Below, piece by piece: positions 34,695-42,960 of a stretch of 64,000 nt of DNA. The notes under the pieces are model-generated. The model had not been told where the DNA came from. It saw only the letters and a program-made list of their open reading frames with translations, and did not search any database. A program made the position numbers and the translations under genes. Position 1 is the stretch's first letter, and every line of letters starts with the position of its first letter. The DNA is from an uncultured Tenacibaculum sp. (lineage in GTDB: Bacteria; Bacteroidota; Bacteroidia; Flavobacteriales; Flavobacteriaceae): NCBI GenBank assembly GCA_947501615.1, contig CANMWK010000001.1:1-64000 (forward strand). Direction: 5' to 3'.

Positions 34695-34709
34695 TTACTT
34701 TCCAATACA
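34695..34709 (-). other. Right attachment site: CIGK-stop codons of the intact mnmE
   Basis: TGT ATT GGA AAG TAA on the minus strand. It shares TGTATTGGAAA with the left att (7857-7871) and TGTATTGG.AAGTA with the outermost copy (6954-6968). The intact mnmE keeps its reading frame because the element regenerates these last codons. Confidence 0.78.
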
Positions 34710-36089
34710 AAAATTAGAAAAAATATGACCTAAAATATCCTTATCAACATCATATTCTCCGGTAATATTACCAAGATAACGTAAACACTCACGAATATCA
34801 ATAGCAAATAAATCCGAAGAAATTCCTATTTCAATACCATTTTCAACAGACTGAATACTTTCCAAAGCATTAGTTAAAGCTTCAAAATGGCGAGAGTTTG
34901 TAACAATGGTTTCATTATTACTCAAAGCACCTTTGTTGACTAAAGAAGTCAATTCATTTTTTAACGAATCAACTCCAGTTTTTTGTTTAGCAGACAGTAA
35001 AATTAGATTTGAGAATTGAGCATTAAGCATAGAGATTTCATCATCACTAAGCTGATCTATTTTATTCGCAATAACTAATAATCGCTTATGTTCGAATCGG
35101 TTTGAAATTTTTGTAATCTCGTCTTGTCTCTTGTCTCTTGATTCTTGTTTCCTAGAAGCATCTAACAAGTAAATAATCAGCTGTGCATTATCTGCTTTTT
35201 CATAAGCTTTTTGTATACCAATGCTTTCAACTAAATCTTCAGTTTCACGAATTCCTGCGGTATCTATAAAACGAAAAGCAACACCATCAATAATCATTTC
35301 ATCTTCAATAGCATCTCTAGTAGTACCAGCTATATCCGAAACAATAGCTTTTTCTTCGTTTAATAAAGCATTTAAAAGGGTAGATTTCCCCACATTAGGT
35401 TCTCCGATAATAGCTACAGGAATTCCGTTTTTCATGGCATTTCCAAAGGCAAAACTATCAATGAGTCGTTTTAAAACTGTTGAGATTTTAGTAACTAGTT
35501 CACGGAATTTTGTTCGATCTGCAAATTCAACATCTTCACCAGAAAAATCTAATTCTAATTCAATTAAAGCCGCAAAATCTAACAATTGCCCACGTAATTC
35601 TTTTAATTCATTGGTAATACCACCACGCATTTGCTGCATAGCCATTTGATGCGAAGCTTCAGAATTAGAGGCAATGACATCTGCTACCGCTTCTGCCTGA
35701 CTTAAATCCATTTTGCCATTCAAGAAAGCACGCATCGTAAATTCACCATTATCCGCCATTCTACAACCGTTTCGTAAGAATAGTTGTAAAATTTCTTGTT
35801 GGATAAATACCGAACCATGACATGAAATTTCTACAATATTTTCTCCAGTATATGAATTAGGATTTTTAAAGACAGATACCAAAACTTCATCTATCATACG
35901 TTCATTATCAAAAATATGACCTAAATGAACTGTATGGGTTTTTTGTTCAGATAGGAGTTTGTTTTTTTTTACCGACTTAAAAAAATTACTTACAATTTTA
36001 ATAGCATTTTCTCCAGAAAGTCGAATAACAGCAATAGCTCCAACTCCAGCAGGTGTAGCTAAAGCGATAATAGTATCATTTTGAATCAT
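34695..36089 (-). CDS. mnmE: tRNA U34 modification GTPase MnmE
   Basis: 464 residues, full length. N-terminal formyl-THF-binding-like domain at about 1-118 ('DTIIALATPAGVGAIAVIRL'), a helical domain, an inserted GTPase with P-loop 'GEPNVGKST' and 'DTAGIRET', and the C-terminal C-I-G-K whose Cys is essential. With MnmG it makes the 5-carboxymethylaminomethyl group on wobble uridine 34 of certain tRNAs. The last five codons serve as the island attachment site. The three CIGK-stop copies imply that the original downstream neighbour was the terminator at 6915 and the giant surface protein. Confidence 0.97.
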   Translation of the reverse strand: MIQNDTIIALATPAGVGAIAVIRLSGENAIKIVSNFFKSVKKNKLLSEQKTHTVHLGHIFDNERMIDEVLVSVFKNPNSYTGENIVEISCHGSVFIQQEILQLFLRNGCRMADNGEFTMRAFLNGKMDLSQAEAVADVIASNSEASHQMAMQQMRGGITNELKELRGQLLDFAALIELELDFSGEDVEFADRTKFRELVTKISTVLKRLIDSFAFGNAMKNGIPVAIIGEPNVGKSTLLNALLNEEKAIVSDIAGTTRDAIEDEMIIDGVAFRFIDTAGIRETEDLVESIGIQKAYEKADNAQLIIYLLDASRKQESRDKRQDEITKISNRFEHKRLLVIANKIDQLSDDEISMLNAQFSNLILLSAKQKTGVDSLKNELTSLVNKGALSNNETIVTNSRHFEALTNALESIQSVENGIEIGISSDLFAIDIRECLRYLGNITGEYDVDKDILGHIFSNFCIGK

Positions 36090-36222
36090 GCTACAAATAT
36101 ACAGGTGAAATTCTGTTAAAGGAAATTATATTTTTTTGATTTGACTTTAAACTATCATTGTCTTTTATTAAGTAATATTTCTAAAAGAATAAGTTTTCGG
36201 AATTTGTTTTAACAAGTAAAAC

Positions 36223-36276
36223 TACCTACTAATAGGTATGGGGAAATTTTACTATTCTATATAAATTGTCCCATAC
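36223..36276 (+). promoter_or_regulatory. Two inverted repeats upstream of the secreted helical protein
   Basis: TACCTACTAATAGGTA (36223-36238) has 6-bp arms. A second pair, GTATGGG (36236-36242) and CCCATAC (36270-36276), overlaps its right side. They lie 40-90 bp before the start codon of the 36315 gene and suggest regulator binding. Confidence 0.4.
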
Positions 36277-36314
36277 AATTTTTTATATATTTATAGTAAG
36301 ATTAACCAACTACA

Positions 36315-39300
36315 ATGAAAACTAAACTATTACTATTCATGTTGCTTATAGTAGCAACACAAACTTCCTTTGCACAAAAATCTTCACCAGTCGCAGGGCA
36401 TGTGGCGGAATTAATTGATTTACTTAGAAAAGACTATAGTGCTCTTGATCCTGAAAATAAAAACGAACAACTAAAAATAGATCGAGCTAGAATTGTAACA
36501 ATTTTTAGAACTTATGTAAAAGATGAAATATTAGAAACAACAATTTCAAGTTCCAGAGATACTATTAAGAGCGAAGAAGCTAAATTAAAACGAGAGCAGA
36601 GGAAGTTACAAGTTTTTGAATTAGAAAAAAAAGAAAGACAAGGTGCTAACCCAACTACAGGTATGCGAAGTCTGTCTCAAATAAACCAAGATATAAATAG
36701 CCTAGAAAGTACTATTCAAAATATAAGAAAAAATATAGTATCAGCACAATATAATATCTTCATAACAGAACTAGATACAATAGAAGCATATTATGAAAAA
36801 AGCAATCCATACATAGAAGAAATAATTAAAAAATTTGAAAAGAAGTATAAAGCGATCAACGATGAAAATACAGACGGATACGCACGTGTAAACAACCAAT
36901 CGAGCGTACAAAAATCAGCCTCTTTTTTAAGTGCAGGTGGTTTTAATATTAATGTTCTAGTGGAAGGTTTGGCAGATTTTTTAGCGGAAAGAATTAAAGC
37001 TGAAATTACCAACTATGCAATGGAGAATATTAAGAAAAAATTAGATCCAAAGCAGTTAAAAGATGAAAGTTTATTACATGAGTTAATGGCATTGTTGCCA
37101 AAAACAACAACATATATCAAACAATTTGAAGGAGAAGAAATTTTAAAATTCACAGATAATTTTAGGGCACATATTGCTTCTGATATCAAAGACTTAATAA
37201 AAAACATAGCAAACTTAAAAACAACACCACGTTTTAAAAAATTGATACAAAAAAATCCAGATATCGAATTTGCTTTTGAAGCTGTAGAACTAATTCCGCA
37301 ATTGTCTAGTGTAGACCATCCTGTAGATTTTTTTGAAAAACTAGAAACAAGTAAATTGATTAGAACATGGAGTTTTTCTGAAAACAAGCATAAATTTAAT
37401 ATTGCAAACACTATAAAAACAGCAAGTTTACTAACCAATAGTTTGTTAACCGTAAATGCTAATGATTCTAGGCGTTTTGCTTCTACACAATTTATGGCAA
37501 ATTATGCAGTAGAACCAGATTTTTTTATGTTGTTTATAGGCTTTTTACATCAGCAGAATATCAAATACTACAATATAGCATTTGATAGAGGAAATACGTT
37601 AAAATATACCTTGCGTTTTGATCAGTTAATGAGTAATACATTAATCCCTAAAAACATAAAAAGTACAGAAGCGAATGTACAAATCATTTCAGGAGCTTTA
37701 ACAAGTATTACAGATAATGCAGAAAAGTTATACCAAGAAATAGAAAAAATTAAAAGACTAAGTAACGACGATGAGCAAAAGGTAGATGTAGAAACGATAC
37801 ATGGTTTTTTAAATAGTTTTTTAGGTTTTTTTGAAGATACCCTAGAAGCTTCACAAACTATTTTCGAAACTTCAGAGAAAACAAAATTACTTTATAACAC
37901 AGATTTAAACGTATCAACAGACTTAGGGAATTTTAAGAAAAATATAACTCCTTATTTAGCTACTGCTAAATCAGTAAATAATATTGTATTGCAGCTGCAT
38001 AACAAAGAATATGGATTGGCTATTGAAGAAGCGTTAACTATTCCTGAAAAATATACAGGGCAGTCTGCTTTTACAGATAAAATTTTAAGTATAACAAATC
38101 AATTAAAAACCTCAGAAGTTTTTCATTTATTAAAACAAACGACAATAAATCCTATTACAGAAAACGATACCTTACGAATAAAAAAGATATATAAAAAAAT
38201 TGCAGAAATTTTTGAAAAGAATGACATACTTTCTGATTTGAAAGATAAAATAAAGAGTTTAGAGAGTATTACCGATTTTTCAACATTAAAAGATAGTATT
38301 GAAAAAATACAACCTAGATTTAAAGATAAGGCTGTGAAAAAAGAATTAGCAAAAGCATTTTTACATCTGGAATTAGATAGACTTGAAAATTCTATACTTC
38401 TTTATTTACTTAAGAAAGAAGGAAATGTTGAAGAAATGAAAGTTGTTTTGAATAGCATAAAGGAAACAGATTTTGAGATAAAATTAGATAATTTACAAAA
38501 AAAGATAAAAAAAGATATAGTTTTAAAAAACAATGCAAAAGCATATACATCTATAATAAAAGAAATAAAAAAGAACTCAGGTGATATTATCGATTTTAAA
38601 AATAAAGTAGAAACGTATAGCGTAAATGCAATAGAGTATTATCTTTTTCAAACAGATCAATCATCATTAGAGACTTCGAGAATGGAACTCCTTGAAACAT
38701 TCGGGAAAAATATTTTAAAACAATTAACGAAACGTACCACTATAAAACCCAATAAAGAAGTAACCAATATTATCAATTTTACAACTAGTATCGCTAAAGC
38801 AGAAAACGCAAAGGCAGTTAAAGAAGCTCTAGAAAGTTACGCGCTGCCTACAGGAAGTTATACATTAAAAAGAAATGCAGCACTTAATGTATCTATCAAT
38901 GCTTATCCTGGAATTCTATATGGTTATGACATTAATAGTTATCGAGAAACCAATACAATTACAATGAAAATGGAACAGTTAGAGGGAAGTGCCATAGCGA
39001 TTACTGCACCAGTAGGATTATCTATAACACCATTTACAGGTAATTTATCTTTCTTTATACCTATTATAGATATAGGTGCACCTTTGCGACTTAGACTTTA
39101 CGAGGGTGATGATAAAGACACCACGATTAAAAAACTACCTGAATTAAGTTTTGAAAACATTTTTACTCCTGGTTTTTATTTAACATATGGCTTATGGGAT
39201 TCGCCTTTTGCATTGTATGGCGGAGTACAATACGGTCCTGAACTGGCAATAGAAGGAGATGATATTACTATCGCTGATAAAAGTTCATGGAGTTTAAATA

Positions 39301-39353
39301 TAGGGGTTGTGGTAGATATACCATTATTTACAATATATAATAGGCCTAGATAA
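36315..39353 (+). CDS. Large exported helical protein with beta-rich C-terminus, function unknown
   Basis: 1012 residues, family not recognised. A clear signal peptide ('LLLFMLLIVATQTSFAQ', cleavage after about residue 20) is followed by a long Lys/Glu-rich, mostly helical region (about 40-830) with coiled-coil character. The last ~150 residues alternate hydrophobic and polar residues ('ITAPVGLSITPFTGNLSFFI', 'GFYLTYGLWDSPFALYGGVQ') and look like an outer-membrane beta-domain. It starts a two-gene unit with a secreted trypsin-like protease 15 bp downstream, so the two probably act together at the cell surface, for example as scaffold and protease. No sorting tag of type A or B is seen. Confidence 0.75.
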   Translation: MKTKLLLFMLLIVATQTSFAQKSSPVAGHVAELIDLLRKDYSALDPENKNEQLKIDRARIVTIFRTYVKDEILETTISSSRDTIKSEEAKLKREQRKLQVFELEKKERQGANPTTGMRSLSQINQDINSLESTIQNIRKNIVSAQYNIFITELDTIEAYYEKSNPYIEEIIKKFEKKYKAINDENTDGYARVNNQSSVQKSASFLSAGGFNINVLVEGLADFLAERIKAEITNYAMENIKKKLDPKQLKDESLLHELMALLPKTTTYIKQFEGEEILKFTDNFRAHIASDIKDLIKNIANLKTTPRFKKLIQKNPDIEFAFEAVELIPQLSSVDHPVDFFEKLETSKLIRTWSFSENKHKFNIANTIKTASLLTNSLLTVNANDSRRFASTQFMANYAVEPDFFMLFIGFLHQQNIKYYNIAFDRGNTLKYTLRFDQLMSNTLIPKNIKSTEANVQIISGALTSITDNAEKLYQEIEKIKRLSNDDEQKVDVETIHGFLNSFLGFFEDTLEASQTIFETSEKTKLLYNTDLNVSTDLGNFKKNITPYLATAKSVNNIVLQLHNKEYGLAIEEALTIPEKYTGQSAFTDKILSITNQLKTSEVFHLLKQTTINPITENDTLRIKKIYKKIAEIFEKNDILSDLKDKIKSLESITDFSTLKDSIEKIQPRFKDKAVKKELAKAFLHLELDRLENSILLYLLKKEGNVEEMKVVLNSIKETDFEIKLDNLQKKIKKDIVLKNNAKAYTSIIKEIKKNSGDIIDFKNKVETYSVNAIEYYLFQTDQSSLETSRMELLETFGKNILKQLTKRTTIKPNKEVTNIINFTTSIAKAENAKAVKEALESYALPTGSYTLKRNAALNVSINAYPGILYGYDINSYRETNTITMKMEQLEGSAIAITAPVGLSITPFTGNLSFFIPIIDIGAPLRLRLYEGDDKDTTIKKLPELSFENIFTPGFYLTYGLWDSPFALYGGVQYGPELAIEGDDITIADKSSWSLNIGVVVDIPLFTIYNRPR

Positions 39354-39368
39354 AACCGCTAATATATT

Positions 39369-40742
39369 ATGAAAAAGCAACTTTTTTTTTCATTACTATT
39401 TGTAATTGTTGGTAAGAATATGGTATTCTCACAACAAAAAGAGGTGGTTGTTTCAAAGAGAAAGAAATTTAAACCTTTGTACCAGAATTCTATTCAGCTT
39501 AAACAATTAGAAAATAAGAATATTCAAGAAAAACTTATAGAAGCAAAAGTTTTTTATGAGAGGGCGCCACAAGAATTGAAACAAAAAGATTACGATAAAG
39601 GCAATGAAAAACATTTTAATTTTAAAAAAGAAGTAGGAGGTAAAAGTAACAATAAACTTAAACCGAATCTTTTTCAAAAAAGAATTATAAGAAATGAAAT
39701 ATTAGACTTACAAGAACAAGAAAAAACGGAAGGTTTTCAGAGTAATAAAGAGGAAATAAGAGTATTAGAATTCCAGTTACAGAGTATTGTTGAGGATCCA
39801 GTAACAGAGGACCAGAATCAAGGAGAAGAAACCCAAAATCCAGATCTCGATCAATCCCCTTTTGTTTCCGTGGATTCTACGGAAGTGAAAGATCCCAGTG
39901 AGCATAATATAGGAGAAAGACGAAGAAAATTAAAAGTACAATTAAAAGGGCCAACGCAGTTTGATAGTAGAATAGAAATTGAAGATTTAAACCCATTTGA
40001 GAAACGCCAAGCTCAGATGTTACTAATAAGTGAATCCGTGGCTATGGTAGTGGATAAAAGAGTTCTCAAAAAAATAAGTGCCAATTATTATAAAATAGAT
40101 GAATTAGAAACGTTACAAGAACGTTATAATCTTTGCAGTAAGGTTTCCTTTGTAAAACAATATACTGTAGGTATAGGTACTAGTTTTGTCGTTGGCAAAA
40201 AAGAAATGCTTACTGCTGCTCACGTATTTCAAAATAAATTAAAAAATTATGCTATCGTTTTTGGTTATAAGAGAATTACCAAGTCTGGTGTAGATGAAAC
40301 CATTATTCCAAAAAAGAATGTCTTTTTTCCAAAAAAAGTATTAAAGAAATCGTATAATTTAGATTTGGTACTTTTTGAAGTTGCTCGAGAGTTTAACACC
40401 CTACAAGCTCCTTTAGCAATAGAAAATTCGAAAGTTTTGTCTAAAAATCAGCGTGTATATATGATAGGACACCCGTCTGGATTACCTCAAAAAGCGGCAG
40501 TAAATGCTAGAATTATAGAAAATAAAGCGCAAGCTTATTTTTATACAACCTTAGATGCATTTCAAGGAAATTCTGGTTCTCCTGTATTTGATAGAGCTTC
40601 ACATAAAGTTATTGGTGTACTAGTTTCTGGACAATTAGATTATATTTTTAATGGAAATTGTTATGAGGATAATATCTGTAGTATTCCTTATTGTAAAGGT
40701 GAAAAAATAGTAAGAATAGATGCTTTTTTTAATACTTTTTAA
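39369..40742 (+). CDS. Secreted trypsin-like serine protease (V8/S1-type)
   Basis: 457 residues with an N-terminal signal peptide ('QLFFSLLFVIVGKNMVFSQ'). A charged, Glu/Lys-rich, low-complexity stretch (about 30-210) precedes the catalytic domain (about 260-457). The triad is readable as H285 in 'LTAAHVF', D332 in 'NLDLVLFEV' and S403 in 'FQGNSGSPVF', and 'MIGHPSGLPQK' is typical of V8-like proteases. It follows the 1012-aa exported gene by 15 bp and is presumably co-expressed. The acidic linker could be a propeptide or a binding region for the partner. Substrate unknown. Confidence 0.85.
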   Translation: MKKQLFFSLLFVIVGKNMVFSQQKEVVVSKRKKFKPLYQNSIQLKQLENKNIQEKLIEAKVFYERAPQELKQKDYDKGNEKHFNFKKEVGGKSNNKLKPNLFQKRIIRNEILDLQEQEKTEGFQSNKEEIRVLEFQLQSIVEDPVTEDQNQGEETQNPDLDQSPFVSVDSTEVKDPSEHNIGERRRKLKVQLKGPTQFDSRIEIEDLNPFEKRQAQMLLISESVAMVVDKRVLKKISANYYKIDELETLQERYNLCSKVSFVKQYTVGIGTSFVVGKKEMLTAAHVFQNKLKNYAIVFGYKRITKSGVDETIIPKKNVFFPKKVLKKSYNLDLVLFEVAREFNTLQAPLAIENSKVLSKNQRVYMIGHPSGLPQKAAVNARIIENKAQAYFYTTLDAFQGNSGSPVFDRASHKVIGVLVSGQLDYIFNGNCYEDNICSIPYCKGEKIVRIDAFFNTF

Positions 40743-40825
40743 TCCCAAAAATAATAAAGAATCATATGCTATGTGTAACAAAAAGAGTAGTTTGTCGTCT
40801 GTTAGATGTAAACAATATCAAAAAA

Positions 40826-41164
40826 ATGCAGAAAAATAAAGAATTACTAGCCATTACACATTTAAGTCAATTATTAGATTTAGTTACTATTATTGGTGGT
40901 TTTATAACTCCATTAATTATATGGATTATTAAAAAAGATGAAGTTTTAGGGATGGATCAGCATGGTAAAGCTATTTTAAATTTTAGAATTTCAATGTTTA
41001 TCTATGCTCTACTATGTGTACCTTTAATTTTATTCTTTGGTCTAGGATTATTAGGGTTTCTCCTTTTAGCTATTTTTTATTTCATTTTTCCTATTATTAA
41101 TGCAATAAGAGCCGTTAATGGTGAAACTCCAGATTATCCTTTTAGTATACAGTTTTTAGAATAA
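40826..41164 (+). CDS. DUF4870 (Tic20-like) small membrane protein
   Basis: The start is the ATG at 40826 ('MQKNKELLAITHLSQLL'); an upstream ATG at 40766 would add 20 residues without membrane character. The 112-residue product has three hydrophobic segments and the conserved 'DEVLGMDQHGKAILNFRIS', hallmark of DUF4870, an inner-membrane family of unknown function. It is followed by a strong hairpin terminator. Confidence 0.82.
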   Translation: MQKNKELLAITHLSQLLDLVTIIGGFITPLIIWIIKKDEVLGMDQHGKAILNFRISMFIYALLCVPLILFFGLGLLGFLLLAIFYFIFPIINAIRAVNGETPDYPFSIQFLE

Positions 41165-41228
41165 ATATATTATAATAAAGAGAGTTTAGAGGCTTTCAAA
41201 CTTAGTCATATTAAATTGAAATTTAAAT

Positions 41229-41270
41229 TCATTGTTTTTGAAGAAATCTAATCAAAAACAATGAGTTTTT
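41229..41270. terminator. Strong rho-independent terminator
   Basis: A perfect 13-bp stem TCATTGTTTTTGA/TCAAAAACAATGA with a 10-base loop, followed by TTTTT. It lies between the DUF4870 gene and the convergent hydrolase gene and may serve both. Confidence 0.8.
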
Positions 41271-41330
41271 CTTATCCATTTTACCTGAAAAAAATTTAAA
41301 ACAAATATTTTTCTAGATATTAAAGTCTTT

Positions 41331-42179
41331 TTATTGAAAAAAATCAATAGCATAATTCCAAAGGTCTTTATTTTTAGAAGAGAAAAAGCCCATATGCCCT
41401 AAGTTCTTTTTATTAATTTTTTTAGGATTAAGTGTAATGATTTCAGTATTACAATTAGAATAAATTCTCGTCATATCTTTAACATTATCAAGATTTGCAA
41501 TTCCATCATCTATTGCATGTAACCATAAAGAAGAACATTTTAGTTCAAAAAAATGATGCTTTTCAATTGCTTTACCAAAGTCGGTAGCTACATAGCCTCT
41601 AGAATTACACCATTTTTTCCATTGAGATGCTACTTTTTTAGGTAGCGTTTCTCCCATTCCCACCCATTGAGAATTTGTTTTTCCAAAAAGTAAATTATTA
41701 ATAGGTATATATATATTCAAGAAGAATAAGGCACTTAACTTGAAAGGATATTTCATGTTTTTTAAACTACCAGATGATGAAGCAAAATTAAAAAAAGAAT
41801 GAACATCAAAAGCATTATCCATTAAACCAATTAATTGTCCACCAGCACTATGTCCTACGATATGGTACAGTTGATTAGGGAAGTTTAACTTTAAAGATTC
41901 CATTACAGCAGTCATATCTAGTTTTCCCCAATGTATTAACGAAGCATCTATACTATTAATATCTCCTTTTTTTGAATCGCCAATTCCTCTATTATCAAAG
42001 CATATAACACCAAATCCATTTTCAGACAAATGAGTTGCAAAAGAATTATAAAATCTTCTTTTAATTCCTGTAGCAGGTGCTATCATTATAGCTCCTTTAC
42101 TTAATTCTGGTTTGTAAATTGTTGCAGCCAATTCAAAACCATCTTTGCATTTAATTTTTATATCTTCTTTGTTAATCAT
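41331..42179 (-). CDS. Alpha/beta hydrolase (serine aminopeptidase S33-like)
   Basis: 282 residues. The nucleophile elbow is 'VGHSAGGQ' (Ser111). A downstream Asp in 'HAIDDGIAN' (about 219) and His in 'LGHMGFF' (about 264) complete the triad; 'CFDNRGIGDS' is the usual family block. There is no signal peptide. It is 54 bp downstream of and in line with the TetR gene and belongs to the same regulated locus as the divergent acyl-CoA dehydrogenase, so a lipid ester or acyl substrate is plausible. No specific substrate can be read. Confidence 0.85.
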   Translation of the reverse strand: MINKEDIKIKCKDGFELAATIYKPELSKGAIMIAPATGIKRRFYNSFATHLSENGFGVICFDNRGIGDSKKGDINSIDASLIHWGKLDMTAVMESLKLNFPNQLYHIVGHSAGGQLIGLMDNAFDVHSFFNFASSSGSLKNMKYPFKLSALFFLNIYIPINNLLFGKTNSQWVGMGETLPKKVASQWKKWCNSRGYVATDFGKAIEKHHFFELKCSSLWLHAIDDGIANLDNVKDMTRIYSNCNTEIITLNPKKINKKNLGHMGFFSSKNKDLWNYAIDFFQ

Positions 42180-42233
42180 TATCTTTAGTAAGTTTTTATT
42201 ATAAATGTATGATTAGTTTTAATAGTTTATTTA

Positions 42234-42866
42234 TTATTTACAGATTCTTTCGTAGGCATTAGCAAAAGCTTTTACCCCTTTTTTAGTTAATGCAGCACTA
42301 ATCATGGAGAAGAGAAGTTCTATGTAGTATTTGGTATGATCGGTTTTTATTCCAGAATCTAACATTGAAAAAATAGTTTTATCGAAAATCCAAGAATTGA
42401 ATATGATAAGTAAACCATGAATCTTTAATTTTAATTGTTTTTCATTGAGCGCTCTCATGTACCCATTTTCAATTAAAAATTGAGAAATTTTAAGAATGAT
42501 ACTGCTATATACTTTTGAACGTTCAATTGTTTTTTCTTTAATTTTGATATACTTCAAGGTAATATCATAGCCATTTAGTAGAAAAAAACGATACTTGTAT
42601 GTTAAGTTCATCATATTCTCTAAACTTCTTAACATAAAATCGAATTCAAAAATTTCACCTTTTAAATTTAGTAACGATTCATCTAATTCATCCATGAAGT
42701 TTTGATGTAATCGAATTACAATATCTTCTTTCTTAGGAAAATGATAGCATAAATTCCCGTAACTAATTTCGATATGTTCGCTTATAGTTTTACTAGAAGT
42801 ATTCGCATAACCTTCTTCATTAAATAGCTGTAAAGAGGCTTCTAAAATTTTCTGTTTAGTTGTCAT
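42234..42866 (-). CDS. TetR-family transcriptional regulator
   Basis: 210 residues. The N-terminal TetR HTH is 'TKQKILEASLQLFNEEGYAN', with 'ISYGNLCYHFPKKEDIV' as recognition helix and following turn. The C-terminal ligand domain is helical. It is divergent from the acyl-CoA dehydrogenase gene across a 94-bp region holding two palindromes with TAGGC/GCCTA or TTAGG/CCTAA arms and a -7 element. By analogy with FadR/PsrA-like TetR regulators of fatty acid genes it probably senses an acyl-CoA and represses both directions; the ligand is inferred. Confidence 0.88.
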   Translation of the reverse strand: MTTKQKILEASLQLFNEEGYANTSSKTISEHIEISYGNLCYHFPKKEDIVIRLHQNFMDELDESLLNLKGEIFEFDFMLRSLENMMNLTYKYRFFLLNGYDITLKYIKIKEKTIERSKVYSSIILKISQFLIENGYMRALNEKQLKLKIHGLLIIFNSWIFDKTIFSMLDSGIKTDHTKYYIELLFSMISAALTKKGVKAFANAYERICK

Positions 42867-42877
42867 AATTTCAAAAT

Positions 42878-42893
42878 TAGGCTTTTTAGCCTA
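42878..42893. promoter_or_regulatory. TetR operator half-site pair 1
   Basis: Perfect palindrome TAGGCTTTTTAGCCTA, 11 bp before the TetR start codon, positioned to control the regulator itself. Confidence 0.55.
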
Positions 42894-42911
42894 TTTTTTA
42901 AAATTTTTTTA

Positions 42912-42919
42912 TACTTTTG
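42912..42919 (+). promoter_or_regulatory. -7 promoter element of the acyl-CoA dehydrogenase gene
   Basis: TACTTTTG matches the Bacteroidota -7 consensus TAnnTTTG and lies 41 bp before the start codon, directly next to operator 2. Confidence 0.6.
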
Positions 42920-42920
42920 A

Positions 42921-42940
42921 ATTAGGTATAAATGCCTAAT
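42921..42940. promoter_or_regulatory. TetR operator half-site pair 2
   Basis: ATTAGGTATAAATGCCTAAT has 6-bp perfect arms (ATTAGG/CCTAAT) with partial symmetry inside. It shares the TAGG...CCTA arms with operator 1 and overlaps the expected transcription start. Confidence 0.55.
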
Positions 42941-42960
42941 TAATCTTTAATCGAATAAAA

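Larger units (their letters stand above)
7871..34709. mobile_element. Integrated defence island at the mnmE 3' end (26.8 kb)
   Basis: The island is bounded by copies of the MnmE CIGK-stop codons and has a tyrosine recombinase and an excisionase-like gene next to the mnmE end. It carries a VirE_N/DUF3987 replication module, an Argonaute with a nuclease/membrane partner, and a type I restriction operon with DUF262, zinc peptidase and SIR2 genes. GGGCAACAAA repeats near both ends are candidate arm-type recombinase sites. No relaxase or conjugation gene is visible, so transfer would depend on a helper. Known parallel: Salmonella genomic island 1 also integrates at the 3' end of mnmE (thdF/trmE). 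Confidence 0.82.
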
